11,992 nt of DNA from Candidatus Binatota bacterium. GTDB taxonomy: Bacteria > Desulfobacterota > Binatia > Bin18. Both the position numbers and the translations under genes were made by a program. How positions within the stretch are numbered: position 1 is the first letter of the stretch; every line of letters begins with the position of its first letter. A model generated the notes under the pieces. The model was given only the letters and a program-made list of their open reading frames with translations. It did no database searches and had not been told where the DNA came from. Positions 6,082 through 11,992 of the stretch are shown piece after piece. The stretch is taken from assembly GCA_011523315.1 (NCBI GenBank), contig WTHE01000607.1:1-11992 (forward strand). Direction: 5' to 3'.

Positions 6082-8124
6082 TCAGTCGCTGGCCCGATCA
6101 ACGAGTTCCATCACGTCGAGGACCTGGACCCGCTCCTCAGCCTCTTTGGCTTTGACGCCGTCAGTCAGCATGGTCATGCAAAAGGGGCATGACACCGCGA
6201 CCACGTCCGGTTTGGTTTCCAGGGCCTGCTCGGCGCGCAGGATGTTCACCCGTTGATCCGGGGGTTCATCCATCCACATCCAGCCGCCGCCGCCGCCGCA
6301 ACACATGCTGGTCTGGCGGTTGCGTTCCATTTCCTGTGGCGATTTGCCCATGATCTTGGCAATCACCTCGCGCGGCGACTCATAGATATTGTTGTGACGG
6401 CCATAATAGCACGAATCGTGATAGGTCACCGTGAGGTCGGGGTCCTCCCGGACGCTCAGTTTGCCTTCCTTGAACAGGTGATCGACCAGTTCGGCCGAGG
6501 AGATGACTTCGTACTCGCCGCCAAACTGCGGATACTCGTTTTTGAGCGTATTGAAACAGTGCGGGCAGTTGGCAATGACCTTGCGGACACCGTAACCGTT
6601 GATGACCTCGACCGCAGCCTCGGCCATAGTCTGAAACAGATATTCGTTGCCCAGCCGCCGGGCGGTCTCGCCGTTGCAGGGCTCCTCGGGACCCAGCACG
6701 GCAAAGCTCACCCCGGCCTTGTTGAGGATCCGGGTAAAGGCGGCGACCGTCTTCTTGTTGCGGTCGTCAAAAGCACCCGCACAGCCGACAAAGTACAGAT
6801 ACTCGGCGTTTGGATTGTCGGCCAGCAGGGGCACCGAGAGGCCCTCAGCCCAATCCATCCGCTTGTCATAGCTCATACCCCAGGGGTTGCCCTGGGTTTC
6901 CATGCCCCTGAAGGTGCGGGTCAGCTCGCTCGGAAAGCGGGCTTCTTCCTGCACCAGATGGCGGCGCATATCCACAATCTTGTCAACGTATTCGATCATC
7001 ACCGGGCAGGCTTCTTCGCAGGCCCGGCAGGTCGTACACGACCACAGCACCTGATCGTGAATCAGATTGTCGCCGACCACATTCTCGCCCACCAGACCGG
7101 CCTCGCCTTCACCGTTGGCCGCTGGCCGGGCGGCGATCATCTCGGCCTGATGGTCGTACATATAGTCGCGCAAATTGAGAAGCAGCTGGCGCGGGGCCAG
7201 TTCCTTGCCGCTGGCCGTGGCCGGACAGTGCGAAGAGCAGCGGCCGCACTCGGTGCAGCTGTACATGTCGAGCGCCTGCTTCCAGGTGAACTGGTTGATG
7301 AACGAGGTGCCGAAGGTCTCCGAGTTCTCCAGGTCCATCTTATCCAGCGCTCCCGCAGGCTCGAGTTTGCGGAAAAACACGTTGGGAATCGAGGTGATGA
7401 TATGGAAATGCTTGGAGCGCGGCAGCAGGTTGAGAAAGGCCAGAATCACAAGATTATGGACCCACCACGCGGCGTTGCTGACGAACTCGGCAAACCCCGA
7501 CCCAAAGGCCGATAACACCAGGCCGACCAGGGCGCTCATCGGTTGCCAGGGACGTTCGGCTTCGATGACCGGATCGCCGGCCAGAAAGACCAGTCGCCCG
7601 CCGTCGTACAGCAGGCCGGACAGCATGATCGTAAAGATAAAAAACAGGATGAGGATGGCCTCCCAGTGGGACTGTCCGGCCAGGCGCTCTTCGGCCGGCT
7701 TATAGCCGAACAGCCGTGGCGGATGTGATACCACCCAGCGGTAGATGGCCACCCCGACCGCCCCGATCACCAGCACCTCCATCAGGTCGCGCAGCACAAA
7801 GAACGGTCCGCCCAGCTGATCGGGCGCAAACCCAGGCACAAAAAAGTGATCCGAAAAGGTCCGACCAAACATGGTCACGACTTGCAGGCCGAGAATCATG
7901 AAGCCCCAAAAGATGAGGACGTGCATCCAGCCGGCCGGCTGTTCACCGACCACGAACTTCTTCTGGCCAAACGCGTACACCAGCACGGCTTTGACCCGCT
8001 CACCGATCCGATCAAAACGCTCGACCGGTTTGGCGGCCAGCAGGAGCCGAAACCGGTCGTACAAGGTATAGGCAAAGAACCCCAGGGCGGCTACGACGAT
8101 GAGGAGAAAAAGCAGCGTAGACAT
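6082..8124 (-). CDS. Membrane (Fe-S)-binding heterodisulfide reductase-like protein, probable ETF:menaquinone oxidoreductase
   Basis: This 680-aa protein combines three parts. The N-terminal 240 residues are a NarI-like membrane domain with about five to six hydrophobic helices (near 2-21, 69-86, 109-131, 155-170, 197-208 and 219-235). Candidate haem b histidines include H68, H223 and H239. Next is a HdrC-like ferredoxin domain with two 4Fe-4S motifs: C290/C293/C296/C300 (CTECGRCSSHCP) and C363/C366/C369/C373 (CTTCRACEEACP). Last come two CCG domains: C448, C483, C520-C523, and C572, C608-C609, C646-C649. This fusion is the layout of the FadF/EMO group, which passes electrons from electron-transfer flavoprotein to menaquinone. 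That fits the acyl-CoA dehydrogenase upstream. AAAGGAGG lies three bases before an ATG at 8127 and six before ATG 8124; I prefer the latter. The ETF partner genes are not in the window. Confidence 0.88.
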   Translation of the reverse strand: MSTLLFLLIVVAALGFFAYTLYDRFRLLLAAKPVERFDRIGERVKAVLVYAFGQKKFVVGEQPAGWMHVLIFWGFMILGLQVVTMFGRTFSDHFFVPGFAPDQLGGPFFVLRDLMEVLVIGAVGVAIYRWVVSHPPRLFGYKPAEERLAGQSHWEAILILFFIFTIMLSGLLYDGGRLVFLAGDPVIEAERPWQPMSALVGLVLSAFGSGFAEFVSNAAWWVHNLVILAFLNLLPRSKHFHIITSIPNVFFRKLEPAGALDKMDLENSETFGTSFINQFTWKQALDMYSCTECGRCSSHCPATASGKELAPRQLLLNLRDYMYDHQAEMIAARPAANGEGEAGLVGENVVGDNLIHDQVLWSCTTCRACEEACPVMIEYVDKIVDMRRHLVQEEARFPSELTRTFRGMETQGNPWGMSYDKRMDWAEGLSVPLLADNPNAEYLYFVGCAGAFDDRNKKTVAAFTRILNKAGVSFAVLGPEEPCNGETARRLGNEYLFQTMAEAAVEVINGYGVRKVIANCPHCFNTLKNEYPQFGGEYEVISSAELVDHLFKEGKLSVREDPDLTVTYHDSCYYGRHNNIYESPREVIAKIMGKSPQEMERNRQTSMCCGGGGGWMWMDEPPDQRVNILRAEQALETKPDVVAVSCPFCMTMLTDGVKAKEAEERVQVLDVMELVDRASD

Positions 8125-8148
8125 CATCTCCCTCCTTTACAACGAGCG

Positions 8149-8178
8149 GAGGGCAGCCCCGGCGGACTGCCCTCTTTT
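8149..8178. promoter_or_regulatory. Hairpin in the leader of the Fe-S membrane protein gene
   Basis: GAGGGCAG (8149-8156) and CTGCCCTC (8167-8174) form a perfect 8-bp stem with a 10-nt loop. On the plus strand TTTT follows, like an intrinsic terminator, but no plus-strand gene reads towards it. On the minus strand it sits about 13 nt upstream of the AGGAGG of the Fe-S protein gene, where it could affect translation or mRNA stability. Confidence 0.4.
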
Positions 8179-8213
8179 CCACACTGACATTCTTACGCAC
8201 CTGAACCGAACCG

Positions 8214-8238
8214 GGCGGGCAAGGCTTCTCGGCCCGCC
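8214..8238 (-). terminator. GC-rich hairpin after the 159-aa gene
   Basis: GGCGGGC (8214-8220) pairs with GCCCGCC (8232-8238), starting about eight bases after the stop of the 159-aa gene on the minus strand. No U tract follows, so complete termination is uncertain and read-through into the Fe-S protein gene is plausible. Confidence 0.35.
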
Positions 8239-8246
8239 GGGCAGGC

Positions 8247-8726
8247 TTATTTGCCCCCTCCACGCGGTTTGATCTCCAGATCATCCGGCGGAGTGGACGG
8301 CAACTGCCAACGGATATAGGGTCTGTCCTTGAGTTCGTGATAGGCGTTGGCCTGCTCAATGGCCTTGTGAAAAGCCGCTTCAAAAGCCTCAAAATCCTTG
8401 CTCTTGACCGCCTCACCAACCGGCGACCAGTCCTCGGCCATGAACTGATTGAGCGCATCCTCGTGCTTGGGCCGGGCGTAGGCGCCGAATTCCATCAGCT
8501 CCGTAATCTCTGAGTACTGGAAGTTGGCCAGGTCCCAGTGGCCCTCTTTCGCCGCATAGAACAACTTCCAGGTCCGCTGTCCAATCTCGGGCATGATCCG
8601 GGCCAGACCCGTTTGCTGGCCCTGCAGAATAGCGATCTCTTCCATCGTGATTTCGCGCTGGCCAGAAAATACGCCAAGCTCGGCCAGGATTTCTGTGACT
8701 TTCTCTTTCAGTTCGTCATCGGCCAT
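8247..8726 (-). CDS. Small helical protein resembling a cytochrome c-like family, without haem-binding cysteines
   Basis: This 159-aa protein has no signal peptide or membrane segment and looks mostly helical. GAGGAGG (8734-8740) seven bases before the ATG makes it a well-supported gene. The pattern IGQRTWKLFYAAKEGHWDLANFQYSE (48-73) followed by VKSKDFEAFEAAFHKAIEQANAYH (107-130) and RPYIRWQLPSTPP (135-147) recalls, from memory, small cytochrome c-like proteins. In these a helix pair is followed by CNACH and then a YIR-x-LP-type tail. Here the corresponding segment reads ANAYH (126-130): both cysteines are gone and the histidine remains. If that alignment is right, covalent haem binding is impossible. 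The gene is just upstream of the ETF:menaquinone oxidoreductase-like gene on the same strand, so it may be a cytosolic partner or regulator. The function is otherwise unknown. Confidence 0.8.
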   Translation of the reverse strand: MADDELKEKVTEILAELGVFSGQREITMEEIAILQGQQTGLARIMPEIGQRTWKLFYAAKEGHWDLANFQYSEITELMEFGAYARPKHEDALNQFMAEDWSPVGEAVKSKDFEAFEAAFHKAIEQANAYHELKDRPYIRWQLPSTPPDDLEIKPRGGGK

Positions 8727-8760
8727 ACGTTTTCCTCCTCAGCAGAAATAGGGCTCAGCC

Positions 8761-8783
8761 GGAGTGTACGTCACACTCCTTTT
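8761..8783. promoter_or_regulatory. Perfect palindrome downstream of the promoter of the 159-aa gene
   Basis: GGAGTGT (8761-8767) and ACACTCC (8773-8779) form a perfect 7-bp inverted repeat around ACGTC. On the plus strand TTTT follows, but no plus gene ends here. On the minus strand it lies just after the candidate promoter, at about +8 to +26, a classic place for a repressor operator or a leader hairpin. Confidence 0.45.
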
Positions 8784-8792
8784 GGCCGAGCT

Positions 8793-8821
8793 ACTATACT
8801 CAAAGCGGACCGGGAGAGCAA
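8793..8821 (-). promoter_or_regulatory. Candidate sigma-70 promoter for the 159-aa gene and Fe-S protein gene
   Basis: On the minus strand TTGCTC (8816-8821) and TATAGT (8793-8798) are 17 bp apart. The -10 matches five of six consensus bases; the -35 matches three. It lies in the gap after the stop of the 161-aa gene (8841) and about 65 bp before the ATG at 8726. Confidence 0.45.
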
Positions 8822-8840
8822 ACCCGCAGCCCGCAGGATC

Positions 8841-9326
8841 TTATCCGACCCGTATGGGCTGGGCCGCGCGTCTGGTGCGGCTGGCAGCCCGCCAGCTGTG
8901 AGAACGAGACCAGACCTGGGGAGTGTCCGGAAAAGCCTCGGATAAAAAATGTGAAAAATGCCGCTTGGCCCGGCTGGCGCTGGTCCGGTTCGGACGTGGG
9001 TTGAGCAACTCGGCGGCCGTGAACAACTCGTCGACCATTTCGGTATCGAGTTCAACCGCCAGACGCACACGGCCCGGCGGGTCGGCGTCGGCGCACAGGC
9101 CAATCTCAAACGTTCCGCGAAAAAGATGCCGGGCAGCTTCCTCGTCCTGCCAGAACGACATGCCGACAATCAGATTCGGCTCCTCAAGATAGATCGCCGC
9201 CAGCACGACCCCGTCGTGGGTGAACATTTTAACCCGCCACGACACCTCGGCCAGGGCAATACCGAACGGCTGAATACGACGCGCGAACATCTTGTGTGGG
9301 ATATCCACATCCAACACCGCCCCCAT
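8841..9326 (-). CDS. Hypothetical protein, 161 aa, unrecognised family
   Basis: I do not recognise this protein. GAGGAGG at 9334-9340, seven bases before the ATG, matches the ribosome site and spacing of the 159-aa gene, which supports expression on this strand. The first 110 residues look like a folded alpha/beta domain with alternating hydrophobic strands: GIALAEVSW (22-30), GVVLAAIYLEEPNLIVGMSFW (39-59) and GRVRLAVELD (85-94). There is no signal peptide or clear membrane helix. After residue 110 the composition shifts sharply to Arg/Ser/Ala-rich sequence, ending SRTRRAAQPIRVG. That tail could be disordered, or could reflect an old frameshift that replaced the original C-terminus. The gene stands alone, 157 bp after the acyl-CoA dehydrogenase stop and 114 bp before the next gene. 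Confidence 0.65.
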   Translation of the reverse strand: MGAVLDVDIPHKMFARRIQPFGIALAEVSWRVKMFTHDGVVLAAIYLEEPNLIVGMSFWQDEEAARHLFRGTFEIGLCADADPPGRVRLAVELDTEMVDELFTAAELLNPRPNRTSASRAKRHFSHFLSEAFPDTPQVWSRSHSWRAASRTRRAAQPIRVG

Positions 9327-9420
9327 AGCTCTTCCTCCTCACAACCCCACCTCCGCTCCACCGAGCCGAGGGCCACTCACCCCTCACCACACACCCACCA
9401 CATACCAGGTGAACGATTCC

Positions 9421-9468
9421 CGATGAAACGCTCGTCATCGCTCACCCCTCCGGAGACCACTCTCCGGA
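9421..9468 (-). terminator. Two hairpins after the acyl-CoA dehydrogenase gene
   Basis: TCCGGAG (9449-9455) with CTCCGGA (9462-9468) gives a 7-bp stem and 6-nt loop, 15 bases after the acyl-CoA dehydrogenase stop on the minus strand. CGATGA (9421-9426) with TCATCG (9435-9440) gives a second 6-bp stem. No U tract follows either, so factor-dependent termination or 3'-end protection is more likely than intrinsic termination. Confidence 0.4.
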
Positions 9469-9483
9469 CGTCTTGCACTGCTG

Positions 9484-10644
9484 TCAGTCCCGATCCAAGC
9501 CCCGATAGGCAATGATCTCGCGCATGATCTCTGACGTGCCTCCGCCAATATTGGTCATCCGCATATCCCGATAGAAGCGCTCAATGTGAAACTCTTCCAT
9601 GTAGCCATAGCCACCGTGAAATTGCAAACATTCGTAGGCCAGCTCATTGGCCAGTTCGGTCGCGTACAGCTTGGCCATCGACACCTCGGTGCTGGCGTCA
9701 CGCCCGGAACTCAGGACATCCGCGGCGTAGTACGTCAGCTGGCGGGCCGCCTCAAGCTTGGTGGCAAGGTCGGCCAGGCGATGACCGATGGCCTGGTGGT
9801 CAAAGACCCGCTTGCCAAAGGTTTCCCGCTCACGGGTATAGCGAATAGTGTCTTCCAGGGCGCGTTGAGAGGCGCTGACCGCCATGCTGGCCGCGATCAG
9901 GCGCTCATCCTGGAAGTTTTGCATGATGTAGTAAAAACCCCGGCCCTCTTCGCCCAGCAGGTTGTCGCGCGGCACCCGGACATCCTCGAACACCAGCTCG
10001 CCGGTGTCCGAAGAGTGGTTGCCCATCTTTCTGAGTTTCTTGGCCAGCTGAAAGCCCGGGCTGTCCCGCTCGACAATGAACATCGACACGCCCTTATGGC
10101 CCAGATCCTTGTTGGTTTTGGCCGCCACACAGAAGGTGTCGGCATGGACCGAGTTGGTGATGAAAATCTTGGCTCCATTGAGGACATACCCGTCTCCGTC
10201 CCGGACCGCAGTGGTCTGAATTCCCGCCACATTCGAGCCGCCCGACGGCTCGGAGACGGCGATCGCACATACCTGCTCGCCGCTGATCAAGGGCCGCAGA
10301 TACTTGTCTTTCTGCTGCGGCGTGCCGTAGCGGGCAATATGGGTGGTCGACATGTCGGTATGGACCAGGACGCTCATCGGCAGGCCCAGGGCATGACAGC
10401 GGCACAGTTCCTCACAAAAGACCAACGTCATCCAGATATCGCCCTCGCTCCCGCCGTACTCCTCGGGCAGCCGAATGCCGAGAAAGCCGAGTTCGCCCAT
10501 GCGCCGATACACCGACTTGGGAAACAGCCGTTCCTCCTCCCACTGATCGATATACGGCTCAATCTCCTTGTCCACGAAGCTTCTCACCTGTTCGCGGAAT
10601 ATCTCATGTTCTTGGTTAAAATATCTGGATGGAGCCGTGAACAT
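9484..10644 (-). CDS. Acyl-CoA dehydrogenase (IVD/LCAD-like)
   Basis: This 386-aa flavoenzyme has the full acyl-CoA dehydrogenase layout. There is an N-terminal helical domain to about residue 120, then a beta domain with CAIAVSEPSGGSNVAGIQTTA (126-146) and the FITNS flavin loop (161-165). The C-terminal helical domain has RETFGK (272-278), LQFHGGYGYMEEFHIERFYRD (340-360) and IGGGTSEIM (366-374). The MCAD-type catalytic Glu would sit in the last motif, but that position is Gly here. Glu247 in QDERLIA lies where isovaleryl-CoA and long-chain dehydrogenases carry their base. It should form a 2-enoyl-CoA and pass electrons to ETF. I chose ATG 10644, nine bases after AAGGAG; an upstream GTG at 10671 would overlap the SDR stop codon. 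It is probably co-transcribed with the two SDR genes. The acyl chain cannot be named. Confidence 0.93.
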   Translation of the reverse strand: MFTAPSRYFNQEHEIFREQVRSFVDKEIEPYIDQWEEERLFPKSVYRRMGELGFLGIRLPEEYGGSEGDIWMTLVFCEELCRCHALGLPMSVLVHTDMSTTHIARYGTPQQKDKYLRPLISGEQVCAIAVSEPSGGSNVAGIQTTAVRDGDGYVLNGAKIFITNSVHADTFCVAAKTNKDLGHKGVSMFIVERDSPGFQLAKKLRKMGNHSSDTGELVFEDVRVPRDNLLGEEGRGFYYIMQNFQDERLIAASMAVSASQRALEDTIRYTRERETFGKRVFDHQAIGHRLADLATKLEAARQLTYYAADVLSSGRDASTEVSMAKLYATELANELAYECLQFHGGYGYMEEFHIERFYRDMRMTNIGGGTSEIMREIIAYRGLDRD

Positions 10645-10670
10645 AGGCGTGTTCTCCTTAACTTCCTGCA

Positions 10671-11465
10671 CTACATCACATATCCGCCGTTGGGGCTCAG
10701 CACCTGGCCGGTCACATAGCCGGCCTCGTCCGAGGCCAGGAACAGATGGGCGTGGGCGATATCTTCGGGTTTGCCGAGCTGCCGCATGGGAATACGGCGT
10801 AGGAAAAACTGCCGCACCTGCTCGGCCGTGGTCTGCGAGATATTGCCCGCCACGGTCGAGCCTTGGGCTCTGCCCTCGACCGCCTGCAAAATATTGTCAA
10901 TCAGGCCCGGGGCAACCGCATTGACGGTAATCCCGGAACGGGCGAACTCCAGAGCCAAGGAGCGCGTCAAGCCGATAATCGCGGCTTTGGCCGCAGCATA
11001 ATGGGCGTTTTGGGGTCCGCCCTCCATGCCGGCCACGGAGGCAGTGTTGATCACCCGGCCCCAGCCGGTGTTGAGCATGTCTTCGATCACCGCTTGTGTG
11101 CACAGGAAGGTGCCTTTGACGTGCACGTCAAGCATCCGCTGCCATTCGACGGAGGAGATGTCCAGAAAATCCTTGATCTGGGCAATGCCGGCGTTATTGA
11201 CCAGGATATTGATCGGGCCGAGATTCTCGCGCAGCTGGGCGATGGCGGGCGCAAGCTCGTCTTTTTTTGACACATCCGCCCGACAGGCAAACGCAACCGT
11301 ACGCTGGAGGGCGGCGTTGATCTCGGCGGCCACGCCTTCCGCCCGTCGCTGGCTGATGTCAAGCAGGCCGAGCCGGGCGCCTTCCCGGCCAAACAGCTGA
11401 GCAGTGGCCTTGCCCAGCCCTGAGCCGGCCCCGGTCACAATCGCGGTTTTTCCGTCCAGCCGCAT
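10671..11465 (-). CDS. Short-chain dehydrogenase/reductase (SDR), classical type
   Basis: This 264-aa protein is a classical SDR. It has TGAGSGLG (11-18) for dinucleotide binding, D36 after strand 2 (favouring NAD over NADP), NNAG (90-93), S143, and the YAAAK motif with Y156 and K160. The fourth tetrad residue, usually Asn in VNxxGT, reads VHVKGTF, with His at position 115. The C-terminus LGKPEDIAHAHLFLASDE...VTGQVLSPNGG is standard. It likely oxidises a hydroxyl to a ketone, and beside an acyl-CoA dehydrogenase a 3-hydroxyacyl-CoA role is plausible but unproven. Its ATG is one base after the stop of the upstream SDR, so translation is probably coupled. Its own stop is 26 bp before the acyl-CoA dehydrogenase ATG. 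It is a clear paralogue of that upstream SDR. Confidence 0.93.
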   Translation of the reverse strand: MRLDGKTAIVTGAGSGLGKATAQLFGREGARLGLLDISQRRAEGVAAEINAALQRTVAFACRADVSKKDELAPAIAQLRENLGPINILVNNAGIAQIKDFLDISSVEWQRMLDVHVKGTFLCTQAVIEDMLNTGWGRVINTASVAGMEGGPQNAHYAAAKAAIIGLTRSLALEFARSGITVNAVAPGLIDNILQAVEGRAQGSTVAGNISQTTAEQVRQFFLRRIPMRQLGKPEDIAHAHLFLASDEAGYVTGQVLSPNGGYVM

Positions 11466-11466
11466 G

Positions 11467-11992
11467 TCAGCACCACTTCATGTACGAACCACCGTTGGGG
11501 CTGAGGATCTGGCCGGTGACAAAGCCGGCCTCTTCAGACGCCAGATACACGACCGCATGGGCAATGTCCTCGGGTTTGCCCAGTCTGCGCATCGGAATCG
11601 TCTTGGTCATCTTGTCCACCCAGCGCTGCGGGCTCTGGCGCACCATCGGGGTGTCAATCACACCCGGGGCGACCGCATTGACGGTAATCCCGGTTCGGGC
11701 CAACTCGCTCGCCAGCGCAATCGTCAGACCGGCAATACCGGCCTTGGCCGCACAGTAGTGGGCCAGCCTGACGCCGCCGGTAAACGCCCCCATGGAAGAC
11801 GTGCTGAGCAGACGCCCCCAGTCGCGTCGGCGCATGGAGGGCAGCACGGCCTGGAAACAGTTATAGGTGCCATTCAGATGTACCCCGAACATGCGGTCCC
11901 ACTGCGCCTCGGTCATGTCGGTAAAGGCGACCTGTTCGCCAATGCCGGCATTGCTGAACACGATATCCAAAGGCCCGCACTCGGCCTCGGCC
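11467..11992 (-). CDS. SDR family oxidoreductase, 3' part (5' end outside window)
   Basis: About 175 residues are visible, entering from the right edge in the frame reading AEAECGPLDIVFSNAGIG. The nucleotide-binding TGxxxGxG motif therefore lies beyond the window. Visible SDR motifs are SNAG in place of NNAG, the VHLNGTY segment (His for the usual Asn), the STSSMGAFTGG serine region and YCAAK with the catalytic Tyr and Lys. The C-terminus IPMRRLGKPEDIAHAVVYLASEEAGFVTGQILSPNGG closely matches the downstream SDR, showing tandem duplication and divergence. The last residues SYMKWC differ from that copy. It is the first visible gene of the SDR-SDR-acyl-CoA dehydrogenase operon. The operon promoter is not in the window. 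Confidence 0.92.
   Translation of the reverse strand, partial: AEAECGPLDIVFSNAGIGEQVAFTDMTEAQWDRMFGVHLNGTYNCFQAVLPSMRRRDWGRLLSTSSMGAFTGGVRLAHYCAAKAGIAGLTIALASELARTGITVNAVAPGVIDTPMVRQSPQRWVDKMTKTIPMRRLGKPEDIAHAVVYLASEEAGFVTGQILSPNGGSYMKWC

Noticed and set aside
6253..7515. 420-residue open frame on the plus strand opposite the Fe-S membrane protein
   Set aside because: It mirrors a gene with four intact cysteine clusters and is a composition artefact.
8149..8178. Intrinsic terminator on the plus strand
   Set aside because: The stem and T run fit, but no plus-strand gene leads into it, so it is listed as a leader hairpin of the minus-strand gene instead.
9586..10719. 377-residue open frame on the plus strand opposite the acyl-CoA dehydrogenase
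   Set aside because: It is antisense to a fully conserved enzyme and has no supporting ribosome site or motif.

Overview
The window is GC-rich bacterial DNA carrying metabolic and redox genes. No rRNA, tRNA, CRISPR array or complete insertion sequence is visible. Several of its families recur in metabolically versatile, mostly uncultured soil or sponge-associated lineages: LLM-class (F420/flavin) oxidoreductases, ACMSD-like amidohydrolases, a membrane heterodisulfide-reductase-like ETF:quinone oxidoreductase, and SDR/acyl-CoA dehydrogenase operons. Tectomicrobia/Entotheonella-like or Binatota-like bacteria fit, but this is inferred from gene content alone and is low confidence.

Left region (1-2061). 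The window opens inside the 3' end of a HicB-type antitoxin. A 344-bp gap follows, holding an inverted repeat and an 11-bp direct repeat. Next is a complete Rieske non-haem iron oxygenase alpha subunit (663-1859, +), with no ferredoxin, reductase or beta subunit beside it.

Middle region (2062-4970). A long amidohydrolase (2062-3561, -) is divergent from an LLM-class oxidoreductase (3824-4903, +). Their shared 262-bp control region contains a 70-bp element with 12-bp perfect inverted ends, which resembles a MITE or insertion-sequence remnant, plus candidate promoters for both genes. A strong hairpin at 4917-4970 separates the LLM gene from the convergent DAHP synthase gene.

Right region (4956-11992, all minus). 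In order of transcription this holds: two paralogous SDR genes (the first cut by the window end) almost touching each other; an acyl-CoA dehydrogenase; an orphan 161-aa gene; a 159-aa gene that resembles a cytochrome c-like family but has lost its haem cysteines; a 680-aa NarI/HdrD-like membrane iron-sulfur protein; and class I DAHP synthase, the first step of the shikimate pathway.

The SDRs, the acyl-CoA dehydrogenase and the Fe-S membrane protein suggest CoA-ester oxidation with electrons passing through ETF to the quinone pool. The oxygenase, amidohydrolase and LLM enzyme could feed a catabolic route for ring compounds or quaternary amines, but no substrate can be named. I found no convincing new defence, toxin or mobile system. 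The best leads are the 70-bp inverted-repeat element, the haem-less cytochrome-like protein beside the ETF:quinone oxidoreductase, and the Rieske oxygenase with glutamate at the bridging position.
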